Source of the DNA: a bacterium
Lineage (GTDB): Bacteria > SAR324 > XYD2-FULL-50-16
Direction: 5' to 3'
NCBI GenBank assembly: GCA_018829445.1
Contig: JAHJTV010000063.1
Coordinates: 210,017-274,016, forward strand
Length of the DNA: 64,000 nucleotides
This document shows, piece by piece, positions 52,448-61,818 of the stretch (its first letter is position 1; every line of letters begins with the position of its first letter). The notes under the pieces were generated by a model that ran no database searches, had not been told where the DNA came from, and was given only the letters and a program-made list of their open reading frames with translations. A program made the translations under genes and the position numbers.

Positions 52448-53047
52448 GGTTAAGTTACAAAATTGAATTTTATAGTGATTTTTGTGCCATTTTGGTTTTC
52501 TTTTTGTATTGGTGATAACCGATGAGTCATTTATCTTTTCCTATCTACATTGCTCAGATTTTAAACCATAAAGCCATACAATCGTCGTATGTTTTTCCAT
52601 TAATGGAAAAACATGGCCCAAATCCCTTTACCAGAAATGAAGCTATCTTAGCTTCTTTTGAGATTCTAAATTGAAAAACACTTTACGTTGAATTAGACTA
52701 TAAAACGTCAATATCACAAGTCAAATCAAATAATACGCCATTGTATCTATAAATCAAAATCCTTTGTTGCGAATGTGCAAATCCAATTCAGCAGAGGCTT
52801 TCTATCAGGCAATGTACAATTATTGAATCAATACTATTCGAATCGCGAAAAGCCTTAACCTTTGTCGTGAATGTGGGTGATGATAATGTAACTTTTACTA
52901 ATATTTCTCCTGGCCTGGACAAAAAAACACAACACAACAAATTCATCTCTCAACGCATCCGAAAAATCCTGTCTTGCCTTGATTTTGTATTTTTAGGGGA
53001 CGTTCGTAGGACTTTCCGCAAGAAACTGCAGGAGATTGTCAGGAATA
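52448..53047. other. 600-base region without a recognisable gene
   Basis: AT-rich DNA upstream of the REC-PAS gene and downstream of the hybrid kinase gene. The plus-strand frame at 52867-53070 has no ribosome binding site and runs into the kinase stop. No repeats seen. Confidence 0.5.
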
Positions 53048-54391
53048 TCAAGGAATGGAGGGGATGGTGATGGTTACGGTTGTGCCTTCTCCCGGTTTGC
53101 TATTGATTGTGATATCTCCGTGGTGGAGTTTGACGATATCATAGGTGATGCTTAGTCCCAGTCCTGTTCCCTCTCCGATTGGTTTGGTTGTGAAGAAGGG
53201 ATCAAACAGTTTTAAAATATCCTGCTCCGCAATACCGCTCCCATTGTCCCTGAATGTCAATCGAATCAGTTGATCACTGGCGCGTTTACCTCTGATGTCC
53301 AGTTCGGTTTTTATCGAGATAACACCGTCAGGAGGGGCTGCCTGTACCGAGTTTACGAGGATATTTAATATTGCCTGGGATAGTTTCTGAGGATAACACC
53401 AGATTTCGGGCAGATCAGAATATTCTTTTTCTATTCTTAATTCCTGCTTGATATCATTGTGAATCACGTTCAAAGTGGTATCGATTATTTCATGAATATC
53501 CGTTTGCCGATAGGTTGTATCATCGGATTTGGAAATGGCCTTTAAATTGGTGATGGTTTTCTCTATTTTGATTATTTCCTCTGCCGAATTCCTGATTAGG
53601 CCATCAAGGTTCCCTACGGCGCTTAAAAAATTGTTCCTTGCGCTTCCATTTTCTCTGCGGGCGTCGGATCGGTTAACAAACTGTTTTATTAAACCTGAAG
53701 ATTGGTCAAGTTTTGAAAGATTCTCCTTAATGGTTGAAACAGGAGTATTCAGCTTATGAGCGATCCCTGAGGTCAGGATGCCTAATGAAGCCATTTTCTC
53801 GGATTGAATCAAGAGGGCTGTTTGTTTTTCCACACGCTCGTTCAAACTGTTGTTTAGCTCTTCCAGTTCCCTGTTAGCTCTCTGAAGGTCCTTTGTCAGG
53901 CTTCGTTTTTCCCGTTCTAAAAACCATTCTTTGGTTAATGCCCTGGCAAATTGCCTGATCTCGTCGGGGTTAAACGGTTTTCTCAGGTAGAAAATATCTT
54001 CACGACCAACAATATCGGTTATCTCATCCGGCGTGTACTCACTGAAAGCGGTAACAAAAACGATTTTGATGTCTTCATCGATTTCCCAGATCAGCCTTGC
54101 CGTCTCGGCTCCGTTTTTACCGGGAATGCTCATATCGATGAATATTAACGAGATTGGCTGATCTTCTTTCAGCGAGGTTTCAATAATCTCAATCCCTTTA
54201 TCTCCCCTTTCTTCGAGGATAACATCATAGTGATGCTGGTCGGATTGGATCTGCCTGTGGGTTTTGGCCTCAAAAAGAGCAGCTCCTTTGTCCAACAGTT
54301 CATCCGATTTTGTGTCGGAGAGGATTTCTCGATAAGTATCCCTGATCCCCGGATCATCATCAATGACCAAGATGCGAAATGTTCTGATCAT
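53048..54391 (-). CDS. REC-histidine kinase (receiver first)
   Basis: 447 residues. The receiver ('LVIDDDPGIRDTYREIL', phospho-Asp in 'SLIFIDMSIPGKNG', 'FYLRKPFNPDEI') has an insert of about 35 residues between the first helix and the second strand. A coiled coil (about 165-205) precedes the kinase core: phospho-His in 'SGIAHKLNTPVS', and an HATPase domain with 'NILVNSVQAAP', 'FRDNGSGI', 'DPFFTTKPIGEGTGLGL' and 'SKPGEGTTVTI'. It is cytoplasmic. GGAGAG precedes the start. It is the third gene of a unit with an unknown protein and an insert-bearing receiver. Confidence 0.9.
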   Translation of the reverse strand: MIRTFRILVIDDDPGIRDTYREILSDTKSDELLDKGAALFEAKTHRQIQSDQHHYDVILEERGDKGIEIIETSLKEDQPISLIFIDMSIPGKNGAETARLIWEIDEDIKIVFVTAFSEYTPDEITDIVGREDIFYLRKPFNPDEIRQFARALTKEWFLEREKRSLTKDLQRANRELEELNNSLNERVEKQTALLIQSEKMASLGILTSGIAHKLNTPVSTIKENLSKLDQSSGLIKQFVNRSDARRENGSARNNFLSAVGNLDGLIRNSAEEIIKIEKTITNLKAISKSDDTTYRQTDIHEIIDTTLNVIHNDIKQELRIEKEYSDLPEIWCYPQKLSQAILNILVNSVQAAPPDGVISIKTELDIRGKRASDQLIRLTFRDNGSGIAEQDILKLFDPFFTTKPIGEGTGLGLSITYDIVKLHHGDITINSKPGEGTTVTITIPSIP

Positions 54392-54493
54392 GGCGTTACT
54401 CTCCGTGGCAGAGCGATTTTTTGGAAAAGATCATAAAATGCTGATCTATGAGTCTCGTCGATTACTGTATTGGAAATTGTCGACAGGAAAACG

Positions 54494-55483
54494 TCAAATC
54501 AAGGTTTTTATGTCGTCTATCTCTTCAAATAGCAAAGTTTCGGGATTGGGATTCTCGACAATGGATTTGGTGAAGGTATTCCCACCGATATGGAACATAT
54601 GAAAGGTTTTCATATATTCTACCTGTTCGGCCGAGTCTCTGAGAAAATAGCCGAAATACTCTTCAATAAATTGTTCTAGATCGACCAGACTGTATTTAAT
54701 AACAGTCTCCCTATCTTTTATGGTGGTTTTAATCTGGTCACGAAACAGGATATGAAAAAATACCCTCCGGAACGGGCTGAAATCCAGATCCTTTACGCGG
54801 GAGTAGATCAGGTTTTCTTTTCGGCGTTTTTCAATTTGCTCCTGGTGGATATAATTAAGACTGATATCGCGAAACAGTTCAACCTGATACTTGGGATGAA
54901 TGGCGATTTTGAATGTCATGAAAAAAGCCGAGTTCATCCCCTTCAGGATCTCAATCTGGCGCTCTTTACTGTATATGGAGGGGATATTGTAAGTGATATC
55001 CGCCAATTCCTTTAACAGAGCGGCAATGCCATTCATGGTTCTCTTAACCTTGTACAGGTCGTAGAGAACCAGTTCATCTACCTTAAAGGCGTCCCGTTTT
55101 TCAAAAACCCATCCTTTCTCTTCATTTTTGGCAACACCGTAAAAATGGTGGAAAAACTTTTCCCGCTTTTCACTCGAAAACAGAACCGGGAGGTGTTTAA
55201 TAGTACGGTTTTGCACGTCGGTATCATTCTTTTGAGTATTTTGAATAAGGGGGATCAGGTAAAAACGAATTGCCTGCCTTAAATGGTTGATACGAACAAT
55301 CAAGGGGTTGTTCAGTTCAATTTTAGCTTCATAAATACCGGCCAGTTGATTTTTCCAGAAGGCGTCAAATTCACGGAAAAAGACCAGTGCGGATTCTAAA
55401 TCCGTTGATTTTTTCGGAGCACTATCCTCTACTTTTTCCGCCGGTGCATCCGGGTCCAAAGGTTTGATTTCGGGTTCATTCAT
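54494..55483 (-). CDS. unknown protein encoded between receiver and kinase genes
   Basis: 329 residues, acidic and disordered for the first 30 ('DPDAPAEKVEDSAPKK'), then largely helical with many aromatics ('REFDAFWKNQLAGIYEA', 'HHFYGVAKNEEKGWVF', 'FRRVFFHILFRDQIKTTIKD', 'FIEEYFGYFLRDSAEQVEYM'). No membrane segment or catalytic motif is seen. I do not recognise a family. It overlaps the receiver gene by 8 bases and precedes the kinase gene by 102, so it is likely part of the same pathway, perhaps as an output or scaffold (inference). Confidence 0.75.
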   Translation of the reverse strand: MNEPEIKPLDPDAPAEKVEDSAPKKSTDLESALVFFREFDAFWKNQLAGIYEAKIELNNPLIVRINHLRQAIRFYLIPLIQNTQKNDTDVQNRTIKHLPVLFSSEKREKFFHHFYGVAKNEEKGWVFEKRDAFKVDELVLYDLYKVKRTMNGIAALLKELADITYNIPSIYSKERQIEILKGMNSAFFMTFKIAIHPKYQVELFRDISLNYIHQEQIEKRRKENLIYSRVKDLDFSPFRRVFFHILFRDQIKTTIKDRETVIKYSLVDLEQFIEEYFGYFLRDSAEQVEYMKTFHMFHIGGNTFTKSIVENPNPETLLFEEIDDIKTLI

Positions 55484-56048
55484 TCGTTTTGTCCTGCTCG
55501 CGTCGTTTTTTTTCCAGATACCAATGCTGGGTAAGCGATGTGGTGAGATTTGTAATCTGTTCCGTGTTGAATGGTTTGTTAAAATATAAAAGACGATCAG
55601 GATTGCCCACCTTGTTGATTACCTCTTCCAGATTATAATCGGCATAGGCGGTCATGATGACAATTTCGATATTCGGATCCAGTTCTCGAATCAGCTTTGC
55701 AGCTTCAACGCCGTCAATCCCTGGAGGCATCCTGACATCCATGTAAACCAGGCTGAAAGGATAATTCTCTTTTAGGGATTTCTCCACCAGTTTAACTGCA
55801 TCCATGCCCTGGGTGGCTTCGACAATTTCATATCCTTCGGTGCTTAGCTCTTCTTCAATAATTATAAAACTGTCATCATTTCCAAGGATAATTTCTATCT
55901 CGGTTATGGTTTCGGCTTTTTGATGCTCAAACAGAGCTGAACCTGTCTCTTCGATGGATTTTAAATCATCCTCTTTTTCCAGAATCGAGCGATAGCTTTG
56001 GAGGATGGACTTTTCATCATCAACAATCAGTATTCTGGGTTTATTCAT
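55476..56048 (-). CDS. stand-alone response regulator receiver with insert
   Basis: 190 residues from the ATG at 56048 (a TTG four codons earlier is an alternative). Receiver motifs: 'ILIVDDEKSILQSYRSIL', phospho-Asp in 'LVYMDVRMPPGIDGVEAA', 'IEIVIMTAYADY' and 'LLYFNKPFNTEQI'. Between the first helix and the second strand lies an insert of about 40 residues ('SALFEHQKAETITEIEIILG'), as in the kinase at 53048-54391. No output domain. It is the first gene of the unit and overlaps the next by 8 bases. Confidence 0.88.
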   Translation of the reverse strand: MNKPRILIVDDEKSILQSYRSILEKEDDLKSIEETGSALFEHQKAETITEIEIILGNDDSFIIIEEELSTEGYEIVEATQGMDAVKLVEKSLKENYPFSLVYMDVRMPPGIDGVEAAKLIRELDPNIEIVIMTAYADYNLEEVINKVGNPDRLLYFNKPFNTEQITNLTTSLTQHWYLEKKRREQDKTNE

Positions 56049-56175
56049 AGGAAATTCCAAAATGGCAACTTGCTGGTTTCTGTCTTATCTATTACGAGTA
56101 ACACCATGTTATGCAAAGTCTGTTGTTTATACAATGGAAAATGATGCCTTATAAAATATTCGGCATAATTCAGCA

Positions 56176-56964
56176 TCAATCACAAGGCTTGGCTTTTTTC
56201 CAGGATTTGATAGCGGCTTTGACTGATCGTCTCATCTCCTCCGAATAAGCAGCCCCGGTTTTACGGAGGTAGTTGTGTTGTCCGTAGTTAACGGCATCCT
56301 TCAAATATGCTGAAGGATCTTCGTTTTCCAAATGGGCGTACATCTTCCCAAATCCATCCTCTGAAATCCGCTGATATCGGTCTTTGAAATGAATATACTG
56401 CTGATCAAACCGTGGTCTGGGTTTTTGAGTCAGGTAGGATGGTTTGTACTTACCAAAACAGACCAGGGTGATGGGGAAAGTAAAATCGGGCAGTTTGAAT
56501 AGCTCCTTGTGAATTTCGAAGTTTTCCATAATATCCCCAATGTAACATGACCCAATTCCAATAGATTCGGCGGCAATCACTGCAGTCTGGGCTGCAATTA
56601 GGGCGTCGCAGCAGGCCAGCATGAGGTCTGATTCCTGAGGGGTTTCCAGCTTAAGACCATGTTGATCGCAATACTCAGGAACTTTTGAGTAAGTATAGAA
56701 GTCGTACCAGCGCTGCATATCTGCCAGAAAAAGCAGCACCAGGGGTGCTTTGGCAATAAAGGGCTGATTGTCACAGGTTTGAGAAAGTTTATCTTTTGTT
56801 TCCTGTTGTGTTATCTCTATAATCGAATACATCATCATATTACCTGCTGTAGGAGCCCGCATGGCTGATTTGATAATAGTATCGATTTTTTCCCTTTCCA
56901 AGGGGGCGCTGTCATAGGCTCGCAGGGATTTTCTATTGTTGATTAATGAAAGGGTTTCGTTCAT
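56176..56964 (-). CDS. nitroreductase-family FMN oxidoreductase
   Basis: 262 residues. N-terminal 'RKSLRAYDSAPLEREKIDTII' and 'AMRAPTAGNMMMYSI' are the FMN-binding segments; 'ESIGIGSCYIGDI' and 'CFGKYKPSYLTQKPRPRFD' follow the NfsA/FRP-like pattern. It would reduce nitro groups, quinones or flavins with NAD(P)H. The C-terminal 50 residues are a helical extension ending in Lys-rich 'KSWKKAKPCD'. It stands alone, divergent from the glutamate-cysteine ligase gene. Confidence 0.88.
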   Translation of the reverse strand: MNETLSLINNRKSLRAYDSAPLEREKIDTIIKSAMRAPTAGNMMMYSIIEITQQETKDKLSQTCDNQPFIAKAPLVLLFLADMQRWYDFYTYSKVPEYCDQHGLKLETPQESDLMLACCDALIAAQTAVIAAESIGIGSCYIGDIMENFEIHKELFKLPDFTFPITLVCFGKYKPSYLTQKPRPRFDQQYIHFKDRYQRISEDGFGKMYAHLENEDPSAYLKDAVNYGQHNYLRKTGAAYSEEMRRSVKAAIKSWKKAKPCD

Positions 56965-57286
56965 TGTTACCGTTTAATATATTTCTGATATAAAGCGATA
57001 TGCCTTTTGAATTCCAAAGGGCTTTTGAAAATACTCTTTGATTATAAGAGGAGAGTGAGGCCGAGTAAAGCAAAAGCTCCCGGGTAACCATTTCATCTCC
57101 TTTAACGGAGTTATTGCTATTTCCGGTTGTATATTGTTTGTAATCAGGTTTATAATTTTACGTTTTACACCTATTGCTTAAAATATTTTCAGGTGCAACC
57201 GTGTGTTGCTAATCATGAGCTCAAAAAACCAGAACCTGTTTCTGATACAATAGATTGGTTGGCAACCAAAAAATCATGATACAAAT
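56965..57286. other. divergent promoter region
   Basis: About 320 bases between the nitroreductase and ligase genes. TTGGTTGGCAACCAA at 57255-57269 is a perfect inverted repeat 17 bases before the ligase start, a possible operator. No other feature seen. Confidence 0.45.
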
Positions 57287-58717
57287 ATGTCCATAAAACA
57301 AACAGTCTTATCAATCGATTTTTTAAAAGAGAGTGTTCAAAGAAAGTTCTCTGTTCCCGGCAGTATGGATAAGAAGACCATTGGTCTTGAATTGGAACTG
57401 CTTCCGTTCAGGGAAGCCGAAGGTGAGTCAATACAGGTTGCCGATATTATTAACGAAAGAATGCGGGGATCGTACGATCTGCTGTACTCCAATTCCCTCT
57501 GCCAATGTAGTCTGTTTGAGCAGGATAAAAAACTGGATGTCCCCAGGTTAAACTCAAAATCGGGCGGGATCATTACTTTTGAACCCGGGGGACAGGTGGA
57601 ATACAGTTCTTCAGCGCAACCGGACCTGGGAAAAGTGATCAATGAGCTGATTCTAAATGTGTCGGAGCTTGAGCAGATCCTGGCAAAAGAAAAGATCAGG
57701 TTCTTCTTCGGGGGGATGAATCCCTGGCAATCCGTTGAGGAGGTGGGGTTAAAAATGAGAAAACCTCGCTATATTGCCATGGACAACTATTTTAAACAGA
57801 TCGGTGCTCATGGGCAGCAGATGATGAGATTGTCGGCTTCCATTCAGGTTAATCTGGATTTTGGTTGTCCCGAAATCGCCGAAAAAAGATGGAAAGCAGC
57901 AAACCTCCTATCACCCATCTTTTGTGCTATTTTTGGTAATACCCCGTTTCATGCTGGAATGCCAACCGGGTTAAAGAGCTACCGAACCCTCATCTGGCAG
58001 AATCTGGATGCCAGCAGAGCCGGTTTCCCGCATCTGGCCGTTGAACGAAACCGGGTTTTTTCCTGCGTAAAACAATATCTGGAATTTGCCTTGAATGCCA
58101 GTGTATTCACATTACCAAAACAGTGCGGTTGTCTTGGATACTGCGAAAATAATATCTCTTTCAGGCGATGGCTGGAACAGGGATATAACGGTTATTACCC
58201 AACCATAGAGGACTGGGAAGTTCACCTTACAACCTTGTTCCCGGATGTTCGGCCGAAAGGATTTCTGGAAATCAGGTTCATAGACGGTCAGAGTAAGCCC
58301 TGCTGGGCAGTTCCCGCCATCCTGTCAACGGCAATCATTTATGATGAAAAATCTACCGAGAAGGTGATAGATCTATTGTCTCCTTTCACCGGAGAACTGG
58401 ACAAAATGGCCACGAAGGCCTTAAAAACCGGTGTGGATGCATTCCCTGAGTTATGCAGGGAAATCTTTAATATTGGCATGAACAGTCAGGAGTACAAGAT
58501 TGAGGATGAGTTGTTAGGATATTGCGAGCGGTTTTATCAGCGTTATACGGCAAAATCAAGAAACCCGGCAGATGATCTATTGGAGATCAATAATCAATCG
58601 GTATTCAGCTTGCGGCAGTATGAGGATTTTGAATCCAGGTTATTCGAGGAGATACAACCGCCACGATTTGTTGCAACCAAGAATGCCAAAGATCTGGCTT
58701 CAGGTTGTATCTGTTAA
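57287..58717 (+). CDS. glutamate-cysteine ligase family 2 (GCS2/EgtA-like)
   Basis: 476 residues. The N-terminal 'KKTIGLELELLPFRE' is the start of the GCS2 fold, followed by 'GGIITFEPGGQVEYSS', 'NPWQSVEEVG', 'PRYIAMDNYF', 'LSASIQVNLDF', 'PIFCAIFGNTPFHAG' and 'GFLEIRFIDGQ', the metal/ATP and substrate-binding order of plant-type and actinobacterial ligases. It joins glutamate and cysteine, for glutathione or a related low-molecular thiol; a glutathione synthetase gene is not in the window. The ATG lacks a clear ribosome binding site. Confidence 0.88.
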   Translation: MSIKQTVLSIDFLKESVQRKFSVPGSMDKKTIGLELELLPFREAEGESIQVADIINERMRGSYDLLYSNSLCQCSLFEQDKKLDVPRLNSKSGGIITFEPGGQVEYSSSAQPDLGKVINELILNVSELEQILAKEKIRFFFGGMNPWQSVEEVGLKMRKPRYIAMDNYFKQIGAHGQQMMRLSASIQVNLDFGCPEIAEKRWKAANLLSPIFCAIFGNTPFHAGMPTGLKSYRTLIWQNLDASRAGFPHLAVERNRVFSCVKQYLEFALNASVFTLPKQCGCLGYCENNISFRRWLEQGYNGYYPTIEDWEVHLTTLFPDVRPKGFLEIRFIDGQSKPCWAVPAILSTAIIYDEKSTEKVIDLLSPFTGELDKMATKALKTGVDAFPELCREIFNIGMNSQEYKIEDELLGYCERFYQRYTAKSRNPADDLLEINNQSVFSLRQYEDFESRLFEEIQPPRFVATKNAKDLASGCIC

Positions 58718-58776
58718 ATAATAACAGATGGCATTTTCCAAAATCCCAACATTGATTAAATAAGGGGAAACAGATC

Positions 58777-59538
58777 ATGAAGTGGTTGGTGCGATTATCA
58801 GGAGTGTTATTACTTTGCTTGGTACTCTATGCCAGCTGGATAAAATACAGGAGCACTCGGGTGCCGGATGGAGGCTTACCTCTGGCTATAAAATGGGAAG
58901 GGTTTTTTCATGACATGAATTTCCGGGATGTTGGCGCCAGTTTGAATAATTGCCTTAACAGCCGTTTTTTTCAGGAAGGTCTTATCTTAAGATCCGCAGG
59001 CTGGTTTTCGGGCTGGGATTGCGACAAGGTTGGCAATCCGGATATAATCTATTCTCTGAATTTCTCTCCGGATAGAGCTGAACGCTACTTCTGCCAATCA
59101 GATAAACAGAAACGAATCGGGTACTATTTTAATTTTGAAACCGGACTAGCTGATCTGGAATTCCTTGAATCCTGGGATGATAGTGAGACCAAGACTGCAG
59201 CCTGCCTTTTTTTAAAAGATATTATTGTTTCTGTTCTTGAAGATAAAAAAACGCTTGTTCATTGTGATGCGGGAAGGGACCGAACAGGGGCAATTGCTGC
59301 CATTCTGGTTGCCCTGGTTGCAGAATCTGTCAATAAACTGGATTCACGAATGATAACGGCCATTGAGTGTGATTATCAAAAAACGCAATCTCTTGAGGTA
59401 GAAAAACAGGGCAGAATGCGGCGTTTCATTGCGGAGATTGTGAGACAGGGGGGTATGTCTCAGTTTATATCCAGTCAGTGCAATGTCTCACCGGAAGTTA
59501 TAACCCTTTATGCAGAGAAAATGCTGGTCGGTTTTTAA
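58777..59538 (+). CDS. tyrosine/dual-specificity phosphatase, exported or membrane-anchored
   Basis: 253 residues starting with an N-terminal hydrophobic segment ('WLVRLSGVLLLCLVLYASW'), so the enzyme is probably periplasmic or anchored. The body has 'FHDMNFRDVGASLN' and the Cys-x5-Arg active site 'VHCDAGRDRTGA' typical of the Y_phosphatase3/DSP-like group. GGGGA lies 10 bases before the ATG. It follows the ligase gene by 59 bases on the same strand. Substrate unknown: a phosphoprotein or a phosphoinositide-like compound is possible. Confidence 0.85.
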   Translation: MKWLVRLSGVLLLCLVLYASWIKYRSTRVPDGGLPLAIKWEGFFHDMNFRDVGASLNNCLNSRFFQEGLILRSAGWFSGWDCDKVGNPDIIYSLNFSPDRAERYFCQSDKQKRIGYYFNFETGLADLEFLESWDDSETKTAACLFLKDIIVSVLEDKKTLVHCDAGRDRTGAIAAILVALVAESVNKLDSRMITAIECDYQKTQSLEVEKQGRMRRFIAEIVRQGGMSQFISSQCNVSPEVITLYAEKMLVGF

Positions 59539-59582
59539 CCCGGCTGGTTTGGTTCCTCAATTTTGCCTCTCCTGATCGTTCC

Positions 59583-60374
59583 TCAGGCAAATTGATTCTT
59601 ATCGCTGCATATGTAGGCGTAGGCGCTGTGGTTATGAATCGATTCAAAGTTTTCCACACTAACCGCATACCAAGGGAAATTGCCATTTTCTTCCAGTTTT
59701 AAAGCGACATCCCGCACGATATCCTCCACAAACTTGGGATTTTCATAGGCTTTTTCCGTTACTGCTTTTTCATCCGAGCGTTTTAAAATCGAATAGACCT
59801 CACAGGAAGCTGATTGTTCCACCAATGAGATGAGATCTTCCATCCAGAAAAACTCCTTGAAACGAACACTTACACTGACTTCACCACGCTGGTTGTGGGC
59901 GCCATGTCGGCTGATCTCTTTGGAACAGGGACAAACGGAGGTTACCGGAACTCGGATCTCAACCAGAATATCGGTTTCATTGATCCCGTTGCTGGTTGCT
60001 ATAATACCGCATTTATAATCCATAAGACCGGAAGCGCCGGTTACGGGAGCTTTTTTTTCGATGAAGTATGGAAACCTTATTTCGATGTGGGCTGATTTTG
60101 CTTCCAACTGTTTTTTCATCTCCTCCAGGATCATGGAGATGGACTTGAGAGAAACCTTATTGCGAAAGACATGAAGCATCTCGATAAATCGACTCATGTG
60201 AGTACCCTTGTATTGGTGTGGCAGATCAACAAACATATTAATATCAGCTGTTGTGTGTTGAATCTTATTGGCTCGATCCAAAACCGTGATAGGGTATTTG
60301 ATTCCCTTCACTCCGACACGGTCTATGGCCATATTACGGTCGTCTTTTAAATTTTGCACGTCTTTCATGTCCAA
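59583..60374 (-). CDS. folE2: GTP cyclohydrolase I type 2
   Basis: 263 residues of the zinc-independent GCYH-IB family, which converts GTP to 7,8-dihydroneopterin triphosphate for folate or queuosine synthesis. Motifs: 'GVKGIKYPITVLD', 'HQYKGTHMSRFIEML', the catalytic/metal Cys in 'PVTSVCPCSKEIS', 'GAHNQRGEVSV' and 'ENFESIHNHSAYA'. The N-terminal 'MDMKDVQNLKDDRNMAIDRVG' matches the family start. The next gene upstream on the same strand is a DHFR/RibD-like reductase, 105 bases away. Confidence 0.95.
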   Translation of the reverse strand: MDMKDVQNLKDDRNMAIDRVGVKGIKYPITVLDRANKIQHTTADINMFVDLPHQYKGTHMSRFIEMLHVFRNKVSLKSISMILEEMKKQLEAKSAHIEIRFPYFIEKKAPVTGASGLMDYKCGIIATSNGINETDILVEIRVPVTSVCPCSKEISRHGAHNQRGEVSVSVRFKEFFWMEDLISLVEQSASCEVYSILKRSDEKAVTEKAYENPKFVEDIVRDVALKLEENGNFPWYAVSVENFESIHNHSAYAYICSDKNQFA

Positions 60375-60479
60375 ATCCTGTTTGGTGCCACAATAAATAT
60401 TTTGGTCAATCTTAATAAACTGCTTTTTAAGCTTTTATGGTCAAAGAAACTCCGGTTTCGAAAGAAGCGATCTTTCAGG

Positions 60480-61025
60480 CTATTCCTCTGCTTTTAAAAC
60501 GAAATAGTGCAGAAGTAATGTTTTCTGCTGATTTAAAACCTCCATACTGTCCAATTGCAAAGGGACTCGACGATTGAGATTTTGAATCATGTGCATCCCT
60601 TCCGGCATAAATGTTGGTTCGATTGTCAGGTAAATCTCATCCACCAGTCCCTGGTCAAAAAACAGCTTGTTGGTTTGTGGACCACCTAAAAGGGCAATTC
60701 TTTTTAATCCGCTTTTTCGCAGGTTTTCGTAAATATTTTCTACCTTATCGTTCAAAAATATCACCCTGCTATGTTGTGGGAATGCCGCAGGATGATGGGT
60801 CAGTACGTAAAAATCTATGCCCTCGTAAGGTTTGCTGCCAAGGGAACGATAGGTGTTGGCGCCCATGAAGACTGTTCCTATTTCCCTGATTCTTTGCATG
60901 AATTGGATTCGATCCTCTTCGGAGTTCCATTCAAAGGAGTTTTCTATGCTGTTTCGTGCAACCACTCCATTGACAGACATAACCATAATTAAGGTGACCG
61001 TTAAAGAACCTGAGTTTTGTACCAT
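60480..61025 (-). CDS. DHFR/RibD-like reductase
   Basis: 181 residues of the RibD C-terminal/dihydrofolate reductase superfamily: 'LTVTLIMVMSVNGVVA', 'MGANTYRSLG', 'YVLTHHP', 'IALLGGPQTNKLFFDQGLVDEIYLTIEP'. The 'GG' nucleotide-binding loop and 'GR(N)TY' equivalent are present. Such proteins reduce pterins, pyrimidines or unknown substrates with NADPH. It precedes folE2 on the same strand, so it may supply dihydrofolate or pterin reduction (inference). It is shorter than RibD and lacks the deaminase domain. Confidence 0.82.
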   Translation of the reverse strand: MVQNSGSLTVTLIMVMSVNGVVARNSIENSFEWNSEEDRIQFMQRIREIGTVFMGANTYRSLGSKPYEGIDFYVLTHHPAAFPQHSRVIFLNDKVENIYENLRKSGLKRIALLGGPQTNKLFFDQGLVDEIYLTIEPTFMPEGMHMIQNLNRRVPLQLDSMEVLNQQKTLLLHYFVLKAEE

Positions 61026-61160
61026 TTTGCCGCAAATATTGTTTTAAGTTGTTGTTTAATTTATTCCGTTAATGAGCAATATATAATATTTCCGATTAAT
61101 AGGGCTAGGCCTGTTGATCGGAAATCCAGTTTGTGACGGGGTGATTTTGCTTTTTTTTAA

Positions 61161-61189
61161 TTGACATAAGTTTACTCGGGTATGATACA
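61161..61189 (+). promoter_or_regulatory. probable promoter of cheW-like gene
   Basis: TTGACA at 61161-61166 and TATGATACA at 61181-61189; read with GATACA as -10 the spacer is 17, with TATGAT only 14. It lies about 70 bases before the ATG. Confidence 0.45.
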
Positions 61190-61255
61190 CTGGACACCAA
61201 ACATCAGTACACTGGTTTGACAACCTCCCAATCCTAATTTAAGAAGAGTACAAAA

Positions 61256-61780
61256 ATGGCTGAACAAGACACTATCGATACAAATCAATACCTCACCTTT
61301 AAATTATCGGAGGAGATTTTTGCCCTGGATATCGCAAAGGTTCGTGAAGTTTTGGAATTCAGTAAGGTAACAAAAGTCCCCCAGACACCCGATATGATGA
61401 TCGGCGTGATCAATCTTCGCGGTAGTGTCGTTCCTGTGATCAATCTGCGTCTGAAGTTTGGTATGGGTGAGAGTGAGCGGACAGTTAATACCTGCATTAT
61501 CATCATTGAAGTTAGTATTGAAGATGAGGTCACCATGATCGGTGCACTGGTTGATTCAGTGAACGAGGTGATGGACATGGATGCAGAAGATATCGAACCT
61601 CCACCGAAGATCGGAACCCAACTTAAGACAGAGTTTATTAAAGGGATGGGGAAACAGGAGGAACGGTTTGTCATTATTCTGGATATCGAAAAGATTTTCA
61701 GCATGGAAGAACTCGCCATCGTTCAGGACGTGACCAAAGAGGAATCACTTCAATCGATTGAAGCGGTTGAAACAGCATAA
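61256..61780 (+). CDS. cheW: chemotaxis adaptor CheW
   Basis: 174 residues. CheW motifs: 'YLTFKLSEEIFALDIAKVREVLE', 'PQTPDMMIGVINLRGSVVPVINLR' and a beta-rich second half ('MIGALVDSVNEVMDMD', 'FVIILDIEKIFS'). It couples chemoreceptors to the CheA kinase in the cytoplasm. No cheA, mcp or flagellar genes are in the window. The ATG is preceded by AAGAAGAG. The short C-terminal tail is Glu-rich. Confidence 0.93.
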   Translation: MAEQDTIDTNQYLTFKLSEEIFALDIAKVREVLEFSKVTKVPQTPDMMIGVINLRGSVVPVINLRLKFGMGESERTVNTCIIIIEVSIEDEVTMIGALVDSVNEVMDMDAEDIEPPPKIGTQLKTEFIKGMGKQEERFVIILDIEKIFSMEELAIVQDVTKEESLQSIEAVETA

Positions 61781-61818
61781 TCCCATTGAGCGGATGGATG
61801 ATATTGACTGTCCATTCG

